A stretch of DNA of 64,000 nt from an uncultured Aquimarina sp. (GCA_947498815.1 CANMLU010000004.1:248001-312000), one strand, 5' to 3'; positions 8,157-17,504 are shown, numbered from the stretch's first letter. Numbers and translations: made by a program. The notes: generated by a model from the sequence alone, not told the origin.

Positions 8157-10060
8157 TGTATAAAGAGTTTTATAACCAAAGTATACGAAGTCCAGAGGTG
8201 TTTTGGAAAGAACAAGCACAAAAATTAGCTTGGTATAAAGAACCTGTAAAGATTTTATCAAAAGATGATAACGACTATTATCAGTGGTTTGCTGATGGAG
8301 AACTTAATATGAGTTATTTATGTATTGATAAGCATATTGAGGATGGATATGGAGAGCAGGATGCGATTATTTATGATTCACCAGTTACAAATACAAAACA
8401 GCATATTAGCTATAATCAATTAAAAGAAGAAGTCGCAAAACTGGCTGGGGGGCTTCAGGATCTTGGATTGATTAAAGGAGATACCACAATTATTTATATG
8501 CCAATGATTCCACAAGCAATATATGCTATGTTAGCCTGCGCGAGAATTGGCGTTATTCATTCCGTAGTATTTGGAGGATTTGCACCCCACGAATTGGCGA
8601 TTAGAATTGATGATTGTGAACCCAAAGCTATTATTACAGCTTCTAACGGTATCGAGATAGAACGTATTATACCATATAAACCTTTTGTAGATGATGCAAT
8701 TAAAGAATCTCGTCATAAACCAGATCATGTTATTATTTTTGATAGAAAACTTGGAGTTGAAATACCACATAAGCCATATGATATAGACTATGCTTCTTTG
8801 ATCTCAAAAGCTTCTATTGCAAAACCTATTGCTATTGAATCAACCCATCCTTTGTATATTTTATATACTTCGGGAACAACAGGTACACCAAAGGGAATTA
8901 TAAGAGATTCTGGAGGATATGCTACGGCATTAAAGTTTTCAATGAAATATGTATATGGGGTTGAAGAAAGTGATATCTATTGGGCGGCTAGTGATGTAGG
9001 TTGGGTTGTTGGGCATAGCTATATTGTATACGGACCTTTGTTAAATAGAAATACGACTATTCTGTTTGAGGGAAAACCCATAAAAACACCCGATGCATCT
9101 ACTTTTTGGAGAGTGATTAGTGAACATAATGTAAAAGTTATGTTTACGGCTCCTACAGCAATTAGAGCTATCAAAAAAGAGGATCCTAATGGAGATCTAA
9201 TTAAGCAATTTGATACATCTTGTTTACAATATCAATTTTTAGCAGGAGAGCGCTGTGATGTTGCTACGCTAAAATGGACCGAAGACAAATTAAAAGTCCC
9301 GGTAATAGATCATTGGTGGCAAACAGAATCTGGCTGGCCAATGTTGGCAAATATGGTGGGTATGGGATTACAAAAGGTAAAGCCTGGCTCAGCAGGAATG
9401 GCAGTTTGTGGTTATGATATTCAAATATTAAATAAAGAAGGAAAAGAGGTTCCTATTAATACAGAGGGATATGTAGTGGTGAAGTTACCACTACCTCCAG
9501 GTACCTTAACCACTTTATGGAAGAATTCGACCAGGTTTAAAACCGGGTATTTAGAAAGGTATAAAGGATATTATTTTTCGGGTGATGGTGGTTACATGGA
9601 TGAAGACGGTTATGTATTTATCACAGGAAGAGTAGATGACATTATAAATGTAGCCGGTCATAGGCTATCTACTGCAGAAATGGAAGAAGTTGTAGCATCA
9701 CATAAAGCCGTAGCAGAATGTGCAGTTTTTGGTATACATTGCGATCTTAAAGGTCAAAAACCCTTGGGACTTGTCGTTTTGAAGTCGGGTGTGATAACAG
9801 ATCACGAGCAATTGCAAAATGAGATTGTACAAAATGTTAGATCTGCTATTGGTGCAGTAGCGTCCTTTAGGAATGTTTTGGTTGTAAAACGATTACCAAA
9901 AACTCGATCAGGAAAAATATTACGTAAATTATTAAGAAATATTGCAGATGAATCGGCATACAAAGTTCCTTCAACAATAGATGATATAGCAATTATCGAA
10001 GAAATCAGTAATATATATAAAACACGCAAAATAGGACAATATAAAAATCAACCACAATGA
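8153..10060 (+). CDS. prpE: Propionyl-CoA synthetase-like acyl-CoA ligase
   Basis: This 635-residue AMP-forming synthetase activates a short-chain acid with ATP and CoA. The ACAS N-terminal helix region is at about residues 1-60, and the phosphate-binding loop is LYTSGTTGTPKGI. The VYGVEESDIYWAASDVGW and HWWQTESGWP segments match the PrpE/ACSS3 branch more closely than acetyl-CoA synthetases. The acetylatable lysine is K588 in TRSGKILR. The start overlaps the preceding gene (ATGA), and the stop overlaps the next gene by four bases. Propionate is the likely main substrate, and an acyl-CoA carboxylase encoded 14 kb away could take the product to methylmalonyl-CoA. Preference for acetate or another short acid cannot be excluded from sequence. 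Confidence 0.85.
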   Translation: MMYKEFYNQSIRSPEVFWKEQAQKLAWYKEPVKILSKDDNDYYQWFADGELNMSYLCIDKHIEDGYGEQDAIIYDSPVTNTKQHISYNQLKEEVAKLAGGLQDLGLIKGDTTIIYMPMIPQAIYAMLACARIGVIHSVVFGGFAPHELAIRIDDCEPKAIITASNGIEIERIIPYKPFVDDAIKESRHKPDHVIIFDRKLGVEIPHKPYDIDYASLISKASIAKPIAIESTHPLYILYTSGTTGTPKGIIRDSGGYATALKFSMKYVYGVEESDIYWAASDVGWVVGHSYIVYGPLLNRNTTILFEGKPIKTPDASTFWRVISEHNVKVMFTAPTAIRAIKKEDPNGDLIKQFDTSCLQYQFLAGERCDVATLKWTEDKLKVPVIDHWWQTESGWPMLANMVGMGLQKVKPGSAGMAVCGYDIQILNKEGKEVPINTEGYVVVKLPLPPGTLTTLWKNSTRFKTGYLERYKGYYFSGDGGYMDEDGYVFITGRVDDIINVAGHRLSTAEMEEVVASHKAVAECAVFGIHCDLKGQKPLGLVVLKSGVITDHEQLQNEIVQNVRSAIGAVASFRNVLVVKRLPKTRSGKILRKLLRNIADESAYKVPSTIDDIAIIEEISNIYKTRKIGQYKNQPQ

Positions 10061-11964
10061 GTAATTATCACATAAAACATCTAGAAGAATATTATCAAGT
10101 ATATCGAAAATCAGTTAGAGATCCCGAAACCTTTTGGGCAGAAGTTGCCGAGGAACATTTCATGTGGCGAAAAAAATGGAGTAATGTATTAAATTGGGAT
10201 TTTACAAAACCAGAAATCAAGTGGTTTGAAGGAGCACAGCTAAATATTACAGAGAATTGCATTGACCGGCATTTACGAAACAGAGGACATAAAACAGCCA
10301 TTCTTTTTGAACCCAATGATCCTAATGAAGATGCGCAGCACATAACTTATAAACAGCTTCATGAGCGTGTTTGTAAATTTGCTAATGTACTTAAAGAACA
10401 AGGAATCAAAAAAGGAGATCGAGTATGTATATACCTTCCAATGATACCCGAGTTAGCTATTTCTGTATTAGCATGTGCCAGAATAGGAGCCGTACATTCT
10501 GTGGTTTTCGCAGGATTTTCTGCGACCGCTTTGTCAACCAGAATCAATGATTGTGATGCAAAAATGGTTATCACATCAGATGGTTCGTACCGCGGAGCAA
10601 AAACAATAGATTTGAAAGGTATTGTAGATGACGCTTTGGAAGATTGTCCAGGGATCACATCCGTTTTGGTGGCAAAACGTATTAATTCTGATATTGATAT
10701 GAAAAGTGGCCGTGATCATTGGTTACAACCATTACTTGATGACGCCTATAAAGATTGCATACCCGAAATTATGGACGCAGAAGATCCTCTATTTATTCTA
10801 TATACTTCTGGATCTACAGGAATGCCAAAAGGAATGTTGCATACTACAGCAGGATATATGGTATACACAGCCTATACATTTAAGAATGTTTTTCAATATA
10901 AAGAAGATGATATTTATTGGTGTACTGCGGATATTGGTTGGATCACGGGTCATTCTTATATCGTTTACGGCCCATTGGCCAACGGTGCTACTACAGTGAT
11001 GTTTGAAGGTGTGCCATCATATCCCGATTTTGGACGATTTTGGGATATTGTACAAAAACATAAAATCACTCAGTTTTATACAGCTCCAACGGCCATAAGG
11101 GCATTGGCCAAAGAGAACCTGGATTATGTTACCAATCATGACCTTGCCAGTTTAAAAGTATTAGGAACGGTTGGAGAACCTATTAATGAAGAAGCATGGC
11201 ACTGGTATAATGACCATGTGGGCAATAAAAAATCACCTATCGTAGATACTTGGTGGCAAACGGAGACTGGTGGGATCATGATTTCTCCAATTCCATATTC
11301 TACCCCAACGAAACCAACATATGCTACGCTACCAATGCCAGGGATACAACCTGCCTTGATGGACGAGAATGGACAAGAAATAAAAGGAAATCAGGTTGAT
11401 GGACGACTGTGTATTAAATTTCCGTGGCCATCGATGGCAAGAACCATCTGGGGAAATCACAAACGTTATAAGGAGACTTATTTTTCGGCTTTTGAGAATA
11501 AGTATTTTACTGGTGATGGTGCATTACGTGATGAGGTAGGGTATTATAGAATTACAGGTAGAGTAGACGATGTGATTATAGTATCCGGCCATAATTTGGG
11601 AACCGCACCTATTGAAGATGCAATTAATGAACATCCCGCAGTAGCCGAATCTGCTATCGTAGGCTTTCCGCATGATATAAAAGGAAATGCGTTGTATGGT
11701 TACATTATTTTGAAGGAAACTGGAGAATCGCGAGATCGAGATAACTTAAGCAAAGAGGTCAACCAACAAATTACCGAACGAATAGGTCCAATTGCCAAGC
11801 TTGATAAAATTCAGTTTGTACCAGGATTACCCAAAACCCGTAGCGGAAAAATTATGCGAAGAATTCTTCGCAAAATTGCATCCAAAGATACCGGTAATTT
11901 GGGAGACACAAGTACATTACTAAATCCAGAGGTAGTGCAACAGATTATGGACGAAGCTTTATAA
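10057..11964 (+). CDS. acs: Acetyl-CoA synthetase
   Basis: This 635-residue protein has the acetyl-CoA synthetase signature set: the loop LYTSGSTGMPKGMLH, then YWCTADIGWITGHSYIVYGP, and DTWWQTETGG with the tryptophan that limits the acyl pocket to acetate. The regulatory lysine is K598 in TRSGKIMRR. It converts acetate, ATP and CoA to acetyl-CoA in the cytoplasm. The gene overlaps prpE by four bases (ATGA) and is followed one base later by a DinB-like gene. Together with the upstream symporter and sensor kinase it forms an acetate scavenging unit. Confidence 0.93.
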   Translation: MSNYHIKHLEEYYQVYRKSVRDPETFWAEVAEEHFMWRKKWSNVLNWDFTKPEIKWFEGAQLNITENCIDRHLRNRGHKTAILFEPNDPNEDAQHITYKQLHERVCKFANVLKEQGIKKGDRVCIYLPMIPELAISVLACARIGAVHSVVFAGFSATALSTRINDCDAKMVITSDGSYRGAKTIDLKGIVDDALEDCPGITSVLVAKRINSDIDMKSGRDHWLQPLLDDAYKDCIPEIMDAEDPLFILYTSGSTGMPKGMLHTTAGYMVYTAYTFKNVFQYKEDDIYWCTADIGWITGHSYIVYGPLANGATTVMFEGVPSYPDFGRFWDIVQKHKITQFYTAPTAIRALAKENLDYVTNHDLASLKVLGTVGEPINEEAWHWYNDHVGNKKSPIVDTWWQTETGGIMISPIPYSTPTKPTYATLPMPGIQPALMDENGQEIKGNQVDGRLCIKFPWPSMARTIWGNHKRYKETYFSAFENKYFTGDGALRDEVGYYRITGRVDDVIIVSGHNLGTAPIEDAINEHPAVAESAIVGFPHDIKGNALYGYIILKETGESRDRDNLSKEVNQQITERIGPIAKLDKIQFVPGLPKTRSGKIMRRILRKIASKDTGNLGDTSTLLNPEVVQQIMDEAL

Positions 11965-11965
11965 T

Positions 11966-12463
11966 ATGATAATTACCGAAATAGAGAGCTTTTTGGAGTA
12001 CTATTCAAAAATTAAGAATAGAACAAAAAGGCTTTTTGATTATATTCCACCTGATAAAATAGAATGGAGCTATCAAAAAGGGAAATTTACCATAGGAGAC
12101 ACCATACGTCACTTAGCCAATATAGAACGCTACATGTATGCCGAAACCGTACAATTTAGACCTAGTCAGTATAACGGTTGTGATGTACAATATGCAAGAG
12201 GATTAGAAACAATAATTGCTTATTATACAAAGATGAATAAGGAGTCGATGGGTGTATTTGCGCAATTAACATCCGAAGACTTAATTAAGAAGTGTAGAAC
12301 TCCTGGAGGTATTGATATTACCATTTGGAAATGGCTACGGGCTATGGTAGAACATGAAGTGCATCATCGGGGACAACTTTATTTGTATTTGGGAATTTTA
12401 AAAGTGAAAACTCCGCCTATTTTTGGGTTAACTTCAGAAGAGGTGATATCAAGCAGTAGATAA
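11966..12463 (+). CDS. DinB/YfiT-fold putative metal-dependent protein
   Basis: The 165-residue protein shows the four-helix DinB-like pattern, with probable metal ligands H49 (IRHLANIE) and the H130/H134 pair (VEHEVHHRGQ). The family includes thiol-dependent transferases and proteins of unknown role. It starts one base after the acs stop, so it is co-transcribed and probably coupled with acs. A role in protecting or processing thiol/CoA intermediates is speculation. Confidence 0.8.
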   Translation: MIITEIESFLEYYSKIKNRTKRLFDYIPPDKIEWSYQKGKFTIGDTIRHLANIERYMYAETVQFRPSQYNGCDVQYARGLETIIAYYTKMNKESMGVFAQLTSEDLIKKCRTPGGIDITIWKWLRAMVEHEVHHRGQLYLYLGILKVKTPPIFGLTSEEVISSSR

Positions 12464-12632
12464 AAGAATTAACATGACTTTTTCACAATAAAATCGTTGA
12501 AGAGTAAAAGTTTCTATAGAATGATGAATGAAAAAATAAATGCATCAGTATGGTAGGCTAATGAAGACAAATTTTAGCTCATATCATGAGGTTAACTACT
12601 AATGATAATTATAACTAAAAACTATAGAAATA

Positions 12633-13181
12633 ATGAAAAACAAATTCTTTGCGATACTGGTGTCAGGGATAATATGGACTTCATGTAATCATGCTGATCA
12701 TCAAAGTAATAAAAATGGGCAAAACCATCATAAAACAATTGATATTGAGCAAGAAAAGAGTGCTATAATGGATGTGCTGGATCTAGAGAATAAAGCTTAT
12801 CGTGAAAAAGATTTTGAAACCTGGAAGAGTACCTATGTGCAAGAAGAGTATATAAAGAATTGGGGATTTTGGGAAGGATATGATATTAAGGTCATGAGTT
12901 ATAATTCATGGAATGATCTATTGGATAAGAAAAAAGGAAAGTTTGAAGGAGAAGTAGAAAATACTTGGAAACAAAATACTAAAGAAATAATTGATCTTAA
13001 TATTCAGGTACGATCAAACGTTGCCTGGGTTACTTATAAGCAGAAGAATATAGACAGTGAAACAAAAAAGCTGAAAAGCCAATCTCTTGAGACAAGAATA
13101 CTTGAAAAAATAAACGGTAGTTGGAAAATAGCTTACGTAAACTTTTTATATCTTCCTAAGGCAAAAAAAGGGATAGAGTAA
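12633..13181 (+). CDS. NTF2-like (DUF4440/SnoaL-type) lipoprotein
   Basis: This 182-residue product has a lipoprotein signal ending in WTSC (Cys18) and a histidine-rich linker (CNHADHQ, NHHK). An NTF2-like fold is suggested at about residues 38-170: the opening helix EKSAIMDVLDLENKAYREKDFETWKSTY, then an aromatic-rich middle, and LETRILEKINGSWKIAYVNF at the end, which is typical of DUF4440-like domains. It is likely anchored on the outer membrane. It is the first of three consecutive exported proteins with NTF2-like domains. No enzymatic residues can be assigned. Confidence 0.7.
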   Translation: MKNKFFAILVSGIIWTSCNHADHQSNKNGQNHHKTIDIEQEKSAIMDVLDLENKAYREKDFETWKSTYVQEEYIKNWGFWEGYDIKVMSYNSWNDLLDKKKGKFEGEVENTWKQNTKEIIDLNIQVRSNVAWVTYKQKNIDSETKKLKSQSLETRILEKINGSWKIAYVNFLYLPKAKKGIE

Positions 13182-13221
13182 AAGTCTAGCGGCCTATTAC
13201 TATTCTAAAACCGATGATATA

Positions 13222-14244
13222 ATGGGGGTTCTAAAAATAATGGTATTTCGATTGATATTAATGTTTTTTGTGTTTGGCATTCTACTTGGTAATGCTCAAA
13301 AAGCAGTTAAAGAAAACGAAGTCATTCATGACAAAATTATTAATATCCAAATAAAGCACTTAGAGCAATCCTTTAAAAATGCTTTTAATAATGGCGAAAT
13401 TGACGAATTTCGAGCACTCTTTGATGATGATATGAGAAAGCGAAATACTACTACAAAACTACAAGAGAACTTTACTCAAATAAGTAATCAGATAGGACCT
13501 ATACGATCGCTTACTTTAGATAGGAATAATAAAAGCTCTTATACTTATCGAAGTGTACATCAAAAAATGGTTACGTTGAAGGTAGTTTTCGATCTTACCG
13601 ATAGGGGCCAAGTGTCGCAAATGAAAATAAGTAGTGATTATGTTTATGATGATGCTCCTGTACTGGAGAGAAATACATCAGAATTGATACTTCCGTTTCA
13701 TGATGAATGGTATACGTTCTGGGGAGGTAAAAAAACAAGTGACAATTATCATAATACTTATCCAGGCATGAAAGGAGCATATGATTTTTGGGTGATGGGG
13801 GATAACGGAAAATCACATCGAAAAGGTGCGACTGAAAATGAAGATTTCTATGCCTTCGGAAAAGAGATCATTGCTCCCGTAGATTCAAAAGTTGTGTATA
13901 GCTTTGATGAAGTGCCGGATAACAAATGGCCTGCTATGAATCCTACATCGGGTACCGGAAATGTTGTTCTTTTAGAAACAGAGCATAAAGAATATATAGT
14001 ATTGGGTCATTTAAAACAAAACTCCGTAAAAGTCAAAGAAGGGCAGTTTGTAAAACAAGGCCAAATATTGGGGTTATGCGGAAACTCTGGTAGGTCAACA
14101 GAGCCTCATCTACATTTTCAGATACAGAACATACCCGATTTTGCTGCAGCAAAAGGAACTTGGGTTCATTTTAAAGAGATAAGAGTTAATGGAGCTTTAA
14201 AAGAAGATTATATTCCAAGACGAGGAGATAAAATAAGAAATTAA
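13222..14244 (+). CDS. Exported M23 (LytM-type) metallopeptidase with N-terminal NTF2-like domain
   Basis: The 340-residue protein starts with a signal peptide; the ATG at 13240 (MVFRLILMFFVFGILLGNAQ) gives a cleaner one than that at 13222. A DUF3887/NTF2-like domain covers about residues 35-150. The peptidase domain (about 170-330) carries zinc ligands H199 and D208 in a long HRKGATENEDFY version of the HxxxD motif, the GTGNVVLLETEH strand, GHLKQNSVKVKEG, and H296/H298 in PHLHFQ. It probably cleaves peptidoglycan or another peptide in the periplasm or outside. It sits between two NTF2-like lipoproteins in the same direction. Confidence 0.82.
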   Translation: MGVLKIMVFRLILMFFVFGILLGNAQKAVKENEVIHDKIINIQIKHLEQSFKNAFNNGEIDEFRALFDDDMRKRNTTTKLQENFTQISNQIGPIRSLTLDRNNKSSYTYRSVHQKMVTLKVVFDLTDRGQVSQMKISSDYVYDDAPVLERNTSELILPFHDEWYTFWGGKKTSDNYHNTYPGMKGAYDFWVMGDNGKSHRKGATENEDFYAFGKEIIAPVDSKVVYSFDEVPDNKWPAMNPTSGTGNVVLLETEHKEYIVLGHLKQNSVKVKEGQFVKQGQILGLCGNSGRSTEPHLHFQIQNIPDFAAAKGTWVHFKEIRVNGALKEDYIPRRGDKIRN

Positions 14245-14284
14245 AAATAGATACTTGAAAACATAGGATAACAAGAGCAATGAT

Positions 14285-15388
14285 ATGGTGTCAAAAGTAA
14301 TTTTAATAGTACTATCACTTTTTTTGTTTTCGTGTCAAAATGTAATTGACATTGATGCAGAAAAGAAAAAGATTCAATCTCAAATTGATTTGGTGGATCA
14401 AGCACATTACAAAAAAGATGCAGCTTTGTTTTATCAGCCCAATGCAGAGCAGTGGTATGATGTACGAAATGGAAATGTACAACAAGTACATAAATCCAAT
14501 GCGATTCCTTCGACACAAAGCTATCTGGATGAAATGGATTTTCATGAAATGATTCGACATAGGGATCCCATCATTGAAATATCCGAAGATGGAACTTTGG
14601 CAAGCTACATTGGTGCCGTAACAGTTAAAGGAATATTAAACGAAACACCAATATATTGGGTAGTATCGTGGCAAAGTGTATTAAGAAAAATTAATGGTGA
14701 ATGGAAAATTATTAGTACTGCTAATACTGAAGCAAATAAACAGTCCAGTGCAGCAATATTAATGGACCAAATACGAAAAAAAATGGGAGTTCAAGGCGAG
14801 GCCGATATCTCCTCTATTTATGCATACGCAGATTGTCAAGGGCCAGAACGTGCTTTCCAAACTTTACTGTTATCCAACCAAAACAATGGTCGAATGGAGC
14901 AAGTATATGAAAATGGGCATATTATATTAAAACATGGAAAAGATTCATCCTGGACCTACAACCTGAAGACCGAATCCTTAAAAGAAGATATTGATCCACC
15001 TACCAAAACATTTATTCACGGGCATGAACTACATTGGTTGAGTTTTTGGCCAGAACAGAGATACTCAAGCCCAGTCTTTAAAGGTGTTTCACAGTTTGGG
15101 GGTAAGACTGTATTTCATATTGAATTTAAAGATATAGCAAACAAACCCGTAAATTTCTATTATTCATTCGATACTTATAAACCGTTGGGATTTGTGTTGC
15201 AAACCGATCAAAAAGAAGGTCCGGTAACCGTACATTTTGAAAGTTGGGAAAAGATAGATAATATTGATGTGTTCAAAAAGGCAACTTTTACTCAAGGAGA
15301 TGAAATATTTGAATATGATTTTGTAGATATTAAGTTAAATCAGTTAAAGGATACCGATTTTGAAACCAAAGAAGGGCTCATTAAGTAG
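14285..15388 (+). CDS. NTF2-like lipoprotein with C-terminal beta domain
   Basis: This 367-residue protein has the lipobox LFSC (Cys17). Residues about 25-155 look like a DUF4440/NTF2-like domain (helix EKKKIQSQIDLVDQAHYKKDAALFY, closing strand INGEWKIISTANTE). Residues about 175-360 are beta-rich, with the motif WLSFWPEQRY, and resemble outer-membrane lipoprotein domains of unknown function that follow a modelled substrate measurement (YADCQGPE). It starts 40 bases after the M23 peptidase. I see no catalytic motif. Confidence 0.65.
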   Translation: MVSKVILIVLSLFLFSCQNVIDIDAEKKKIQSQIDLVDQAHYKKDAALFYQPNAEQWYDVRNGNVQQVHKSNAIPSTQSYLDEMDFHEMIRHRDPIIEISEDGTLASYIGAVTVKGILNETPIYWVVSWQSVLRKINGEWKIISTANTEANKQSSAAILMDQIRKKMGVQGEADISSIYAYADCQGPERAFQTLLLSNQNNGRMEQVYENGHIILKHGKDSSWTYNLKTESLKEDIDPPTKTFIHGHELHWLSFWPEQRYSSPVFKGVSQFGGKTVFHIEFKDIANKPVNFYYSFDTYKPLGFVLQTDQKEGPVTVHFESWEKIDNIDVFKKATFTQGDEIFEYDFVDIKLNQLKDTDFETKEGLIK

Positions 15389-15451
15389 TCTATGTATTAA
15401 GAACAATGATTTTCATGATTACCAATAATCCTATAGTATTACCTTATTAAA

Positions 15452-15961
15452 TTGAAGAACCAGGAAATTAAAATAAGACTTCTAGAACAGTCAGATGCCT
15501 CTCAATTGGCGATACTTGCTAATAATAAAAATGTATGGGATAATTTACGAGATTATATTCCTCATCCATATAGCGAAGATGATGCTGTGTTTTTTATCAA
15601 CTTGACCAAAAAACAAGATCCAAGTCAAAGCTTCGGTATTACATATAATGGTGAACTTTGCGGAGTAATAAGTTTGATTGTGCAACAGGATGTATACAAA
15701 AAATCTGGAGAAATAGGGTATTGGATAGGAGAACCGTATTGGGGAAAAGGAATAGCGTCTCGAGCCGTAGGATTAATAACCGAGTATGGATTCCTAAACT
15801 TAAACTTGATCAGAATATATACAGGAGTTTATGAATATAATACGGCTTCAATGAAAGTACTCGAAAAAAATGGATACATAAAAGAAGGGATATTCCAAAA
15901 AGCGGTTATAAAAAATGATCAGGTCATTGATGAACACCGATATTGTAAATTGAAAACATAA
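15452..15961 (+). CDS. GNAT-family N-acetyltransferase (RimJ/RimL-like)
   Basis: The 169-residue enzyme begins at a TTG (15452), the only start that keeps the first strand (EIKIRLLEQSDASQL). The acetyl-CoA loop is GEPYWGKGIASRAVGLIT, and YNTASMKVLEKNGY followed by EHRYCKL is typical of RimJ/RimL ribosomal-protein or antibiotic acetyltransferases. The substrate cannot be deduced. It is transcribed with the exported-protein cluster but separated by about 60 bases on each side. Confidence 0.85.
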   Translation: MKNQEIKIRLLEQSDASQLAILANNKNVWDNLRDYIPHPYSEDDAVFFINLTKKQDPSQSFGITYNGELCGVISLIVQQDVYKKSGEIGYWIGEPYWGKGIASRAVGLITEYGFLNLNLIRIYTGVYEYNTASMKVLEKNGYIKEGIFQKAVIKNDQVIDEHRYCKLKT

Positions 15962-16037
15962 TTAAAAAAACAATATAGTGCACGCCCTAATACTTTAGCC
16001 TAAAATGTTATGCTTAATCTAAAAACACACCAATAAG

Positions 16038-17195
16038 ATGAAAGCAATACAACGTTTTATTTATGTAGTTGCCCTTATTTTTTTTCTAATAAATTCTATA
16101 AAGGCACAACAAGATGCTAAACCAGTTCAACAACTCAAAGAATTGTATACTACGGATTCAAAGTTTCGGTCTACTGTAGATAAGATGTTTAACAATGTTC
16201 AAGACCTTGCGGATGGTTCAGAAAACCCATGGAAAGGCAAGAATATTAATGATTTATATACTTTTCTAAACGAATGGTTCTATTTTCTTCCTAATAAAAG
16301 TAATGGGTTAGACCGTATAGTCACATTTTCCTTTTTGTATTACAATAACCCAGAGGGTAAGAAATTTATTCTTGAAGAACCTGGTTTAAGTTGGTCACTA
16401 TCCTTTATTGAGGAAAGAGGGAAGTTTATGGAGAGTCCAGCTTCCACAAAAAATATAAACAAATGGTTGTCCGATACAACCTTGGGGAACGAAGATTTTG
16501 TGTTGCCCAAGGGTGGTTTCCAATCTTTTAATCATTTTTTTACCAGAGATATTAAAGCCGGTGCAAGACCCATTGATCATATACATGATAACTCGGTCAT
16601 CGTATCTCCTGCAGATGGAGTAATCAATGTGATTAATAATGATTTAAAGCTAGATACCAAAATTCCAACCAAAGCAAAAATGGAAGTAAGCTTAAACGAA
16701 TTGTTGGATTCTTCGGGATATGCAAAAAAATTCATTGGAGGAACCGCAATTGCCGTTTTCTTAATGCCTACAAATTATCATCACTATCACGCCCCAGTTT
16801 CTGGTATTATGGTAGAGTCCAAAGAAAGTGTCGGAGATCGATTATTTGGTATGCCAGATATTTTGGATATGATCAACCAGGGTAACCCCGGATATAACAA
16901 AGATTACAGTGTTTTTCAGAATTTTAAACATGGATATTTTATTATAGATACAAAAGACTATGGTCATATCGCCATGATCCCAATAGGGTTGCAAACCATA
17001 GGATCCGTAAATTTTGTAGAGAAATATAAAAATATTAAACCGGATACTCCTGTTGCCGTGGACAAAGGAGATAAATTGGGTCATTTTGCTTTTGGAGGAT
17101 CAACAGTGTTGTTACTTTTTGAAAAAGATCGAATAGCTTCACTCACTGTAGAGCAAGGGCAACGCATTGGAAAACTTAACGCAAATAAAAAGTAG
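16038..17195 (+). CDS. Secreted phosphatidylserine-decarboxylase/PsiD-family protein
   Basis: The 385-residue protein has an N-terminal signal peptide (VVALIFFLINSIKAQ) and a helical N-terminal domain like that of the PsiD-type decarboxylases (about residues 35-165, NINDLYTFLNEWFYFLP and FFTRDIKAGARPI). The decarboxylase core contains SPADGVI, YHHYHAPVSG and the self-cleavage motif FGGSTVLLLF, with Ser355 as the predicted pyruvoyl precursor. The family decarboxylates phosphatidylserine or amino acids such as tryptophan. The signal peptide suggests export, unusual for a decarboxylase normally found at the cytoplasmic face. The substrate is unknown. Confidence 0.8.
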   Translation: MKAIQRFIYVVALIFFLINSIKAQQDAKPVQQLKELYTTDSKFRSTVDKMFNNVQDLADGSENPWKGKNINDLYTFLNEWFYFLPNKSNGLDRIVTFSFLYYNNPEGKKFILEEPGLSWSLSFIEERGKFMESPASTKNINKWLSDTTLGNEDFVLPKGGFQSFNHFFTRDIKAGARPIDHIHDNSVIVSPADGVINVINNDLKLDTKIPTKAKMEVSLNELLDSSGYAKKFIGGTAIAVFLMPTNYHHYHAPVSGIMVESKESVGDRLFGMPDILDMINQGNPGYNKDYSVFQNFKHGYFIIDTKDYGHIAMIPIGLQTIGSVNFVEKYKNIKPDTPVAVDKGDKLGHFAFGGSTVLLLFEKDRIASLTVEQGQRIGKLNANKK

Positions 17196-17207
17196 AAGAT
17201 TTACTTC

Positions 17208-17400
17208 AAAAAAAATCCCCGCACTATACTTATGTTTTCTAGCTGCCTGGAGAAGCAAAACTCCTACTAGGAATACCGTATTAAGAGCGGGGCGAGGCTA
17301 AACCACTTGGGGGGTAAGCACTCGAACATAAAGTTGAGTTTATGAAGTCGCTAAACTACTATAAGATTATATACCTGTGTTACGGGTTCCCGTATCGAAC
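17208..17400 (-). ncRNA. Candidate structured non-coding RNA ending in a terminator-like hairpin
   Basis: This gene-free interval is richer in G+C than its surroundings. CCCCGC (17217-17222) pairs with GCGGGG (17287-17292). Inside it, TTTCTAG (17236-17242) pairs with CTAGGAA (17267-17273) and GGAG (17249-17252) with CTCC (17261-17264). Read on the minus strand, this stacked stem is followed by ATTTTTTTT (17216-17208), like an intrinsic terminator. Upstream on that strand are two more hairpins, CATAAA/TTTATG (17327-17344) and TACGG/CCGTA (17381-17394), and a direct repeat GCTAAACnACT (17297 and 17350). No known RNA family was recognised and no clear minus-strand promoter was found. Confidence 0.4.
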
Positions 17401-17473
17401 AAAAGTTTTTTGTAAAGACGCAACCATACTTTGTGAAGTAGAAGATTATCATCTGAATAAATCACTTGCATAT

Positions 17474-17504
17474 TTGAGATTTTTAGAACCCTTTTGTAAC
17501 TTTA
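17474..17504 (+). promoter_or_regulatory. Bacteroidota-type promoter for the gene at 17543
   Basis: TTG at 17474-17476, a 20-base spacer and TAACTTTA at 17497-17504 (one base off TAnnTTTG) fit the -33/-7 promoter. The start codon lies 38 bases beyond the -7 box. Confidence 0.45.

Noticed and set aside
14241-14560. Several overlapping short frames at the start of the NTF2-like lipoprotein
   Set aside because: All lie in other frames of a gene with a clear lipoprotein signal; none has a recognisable motif.
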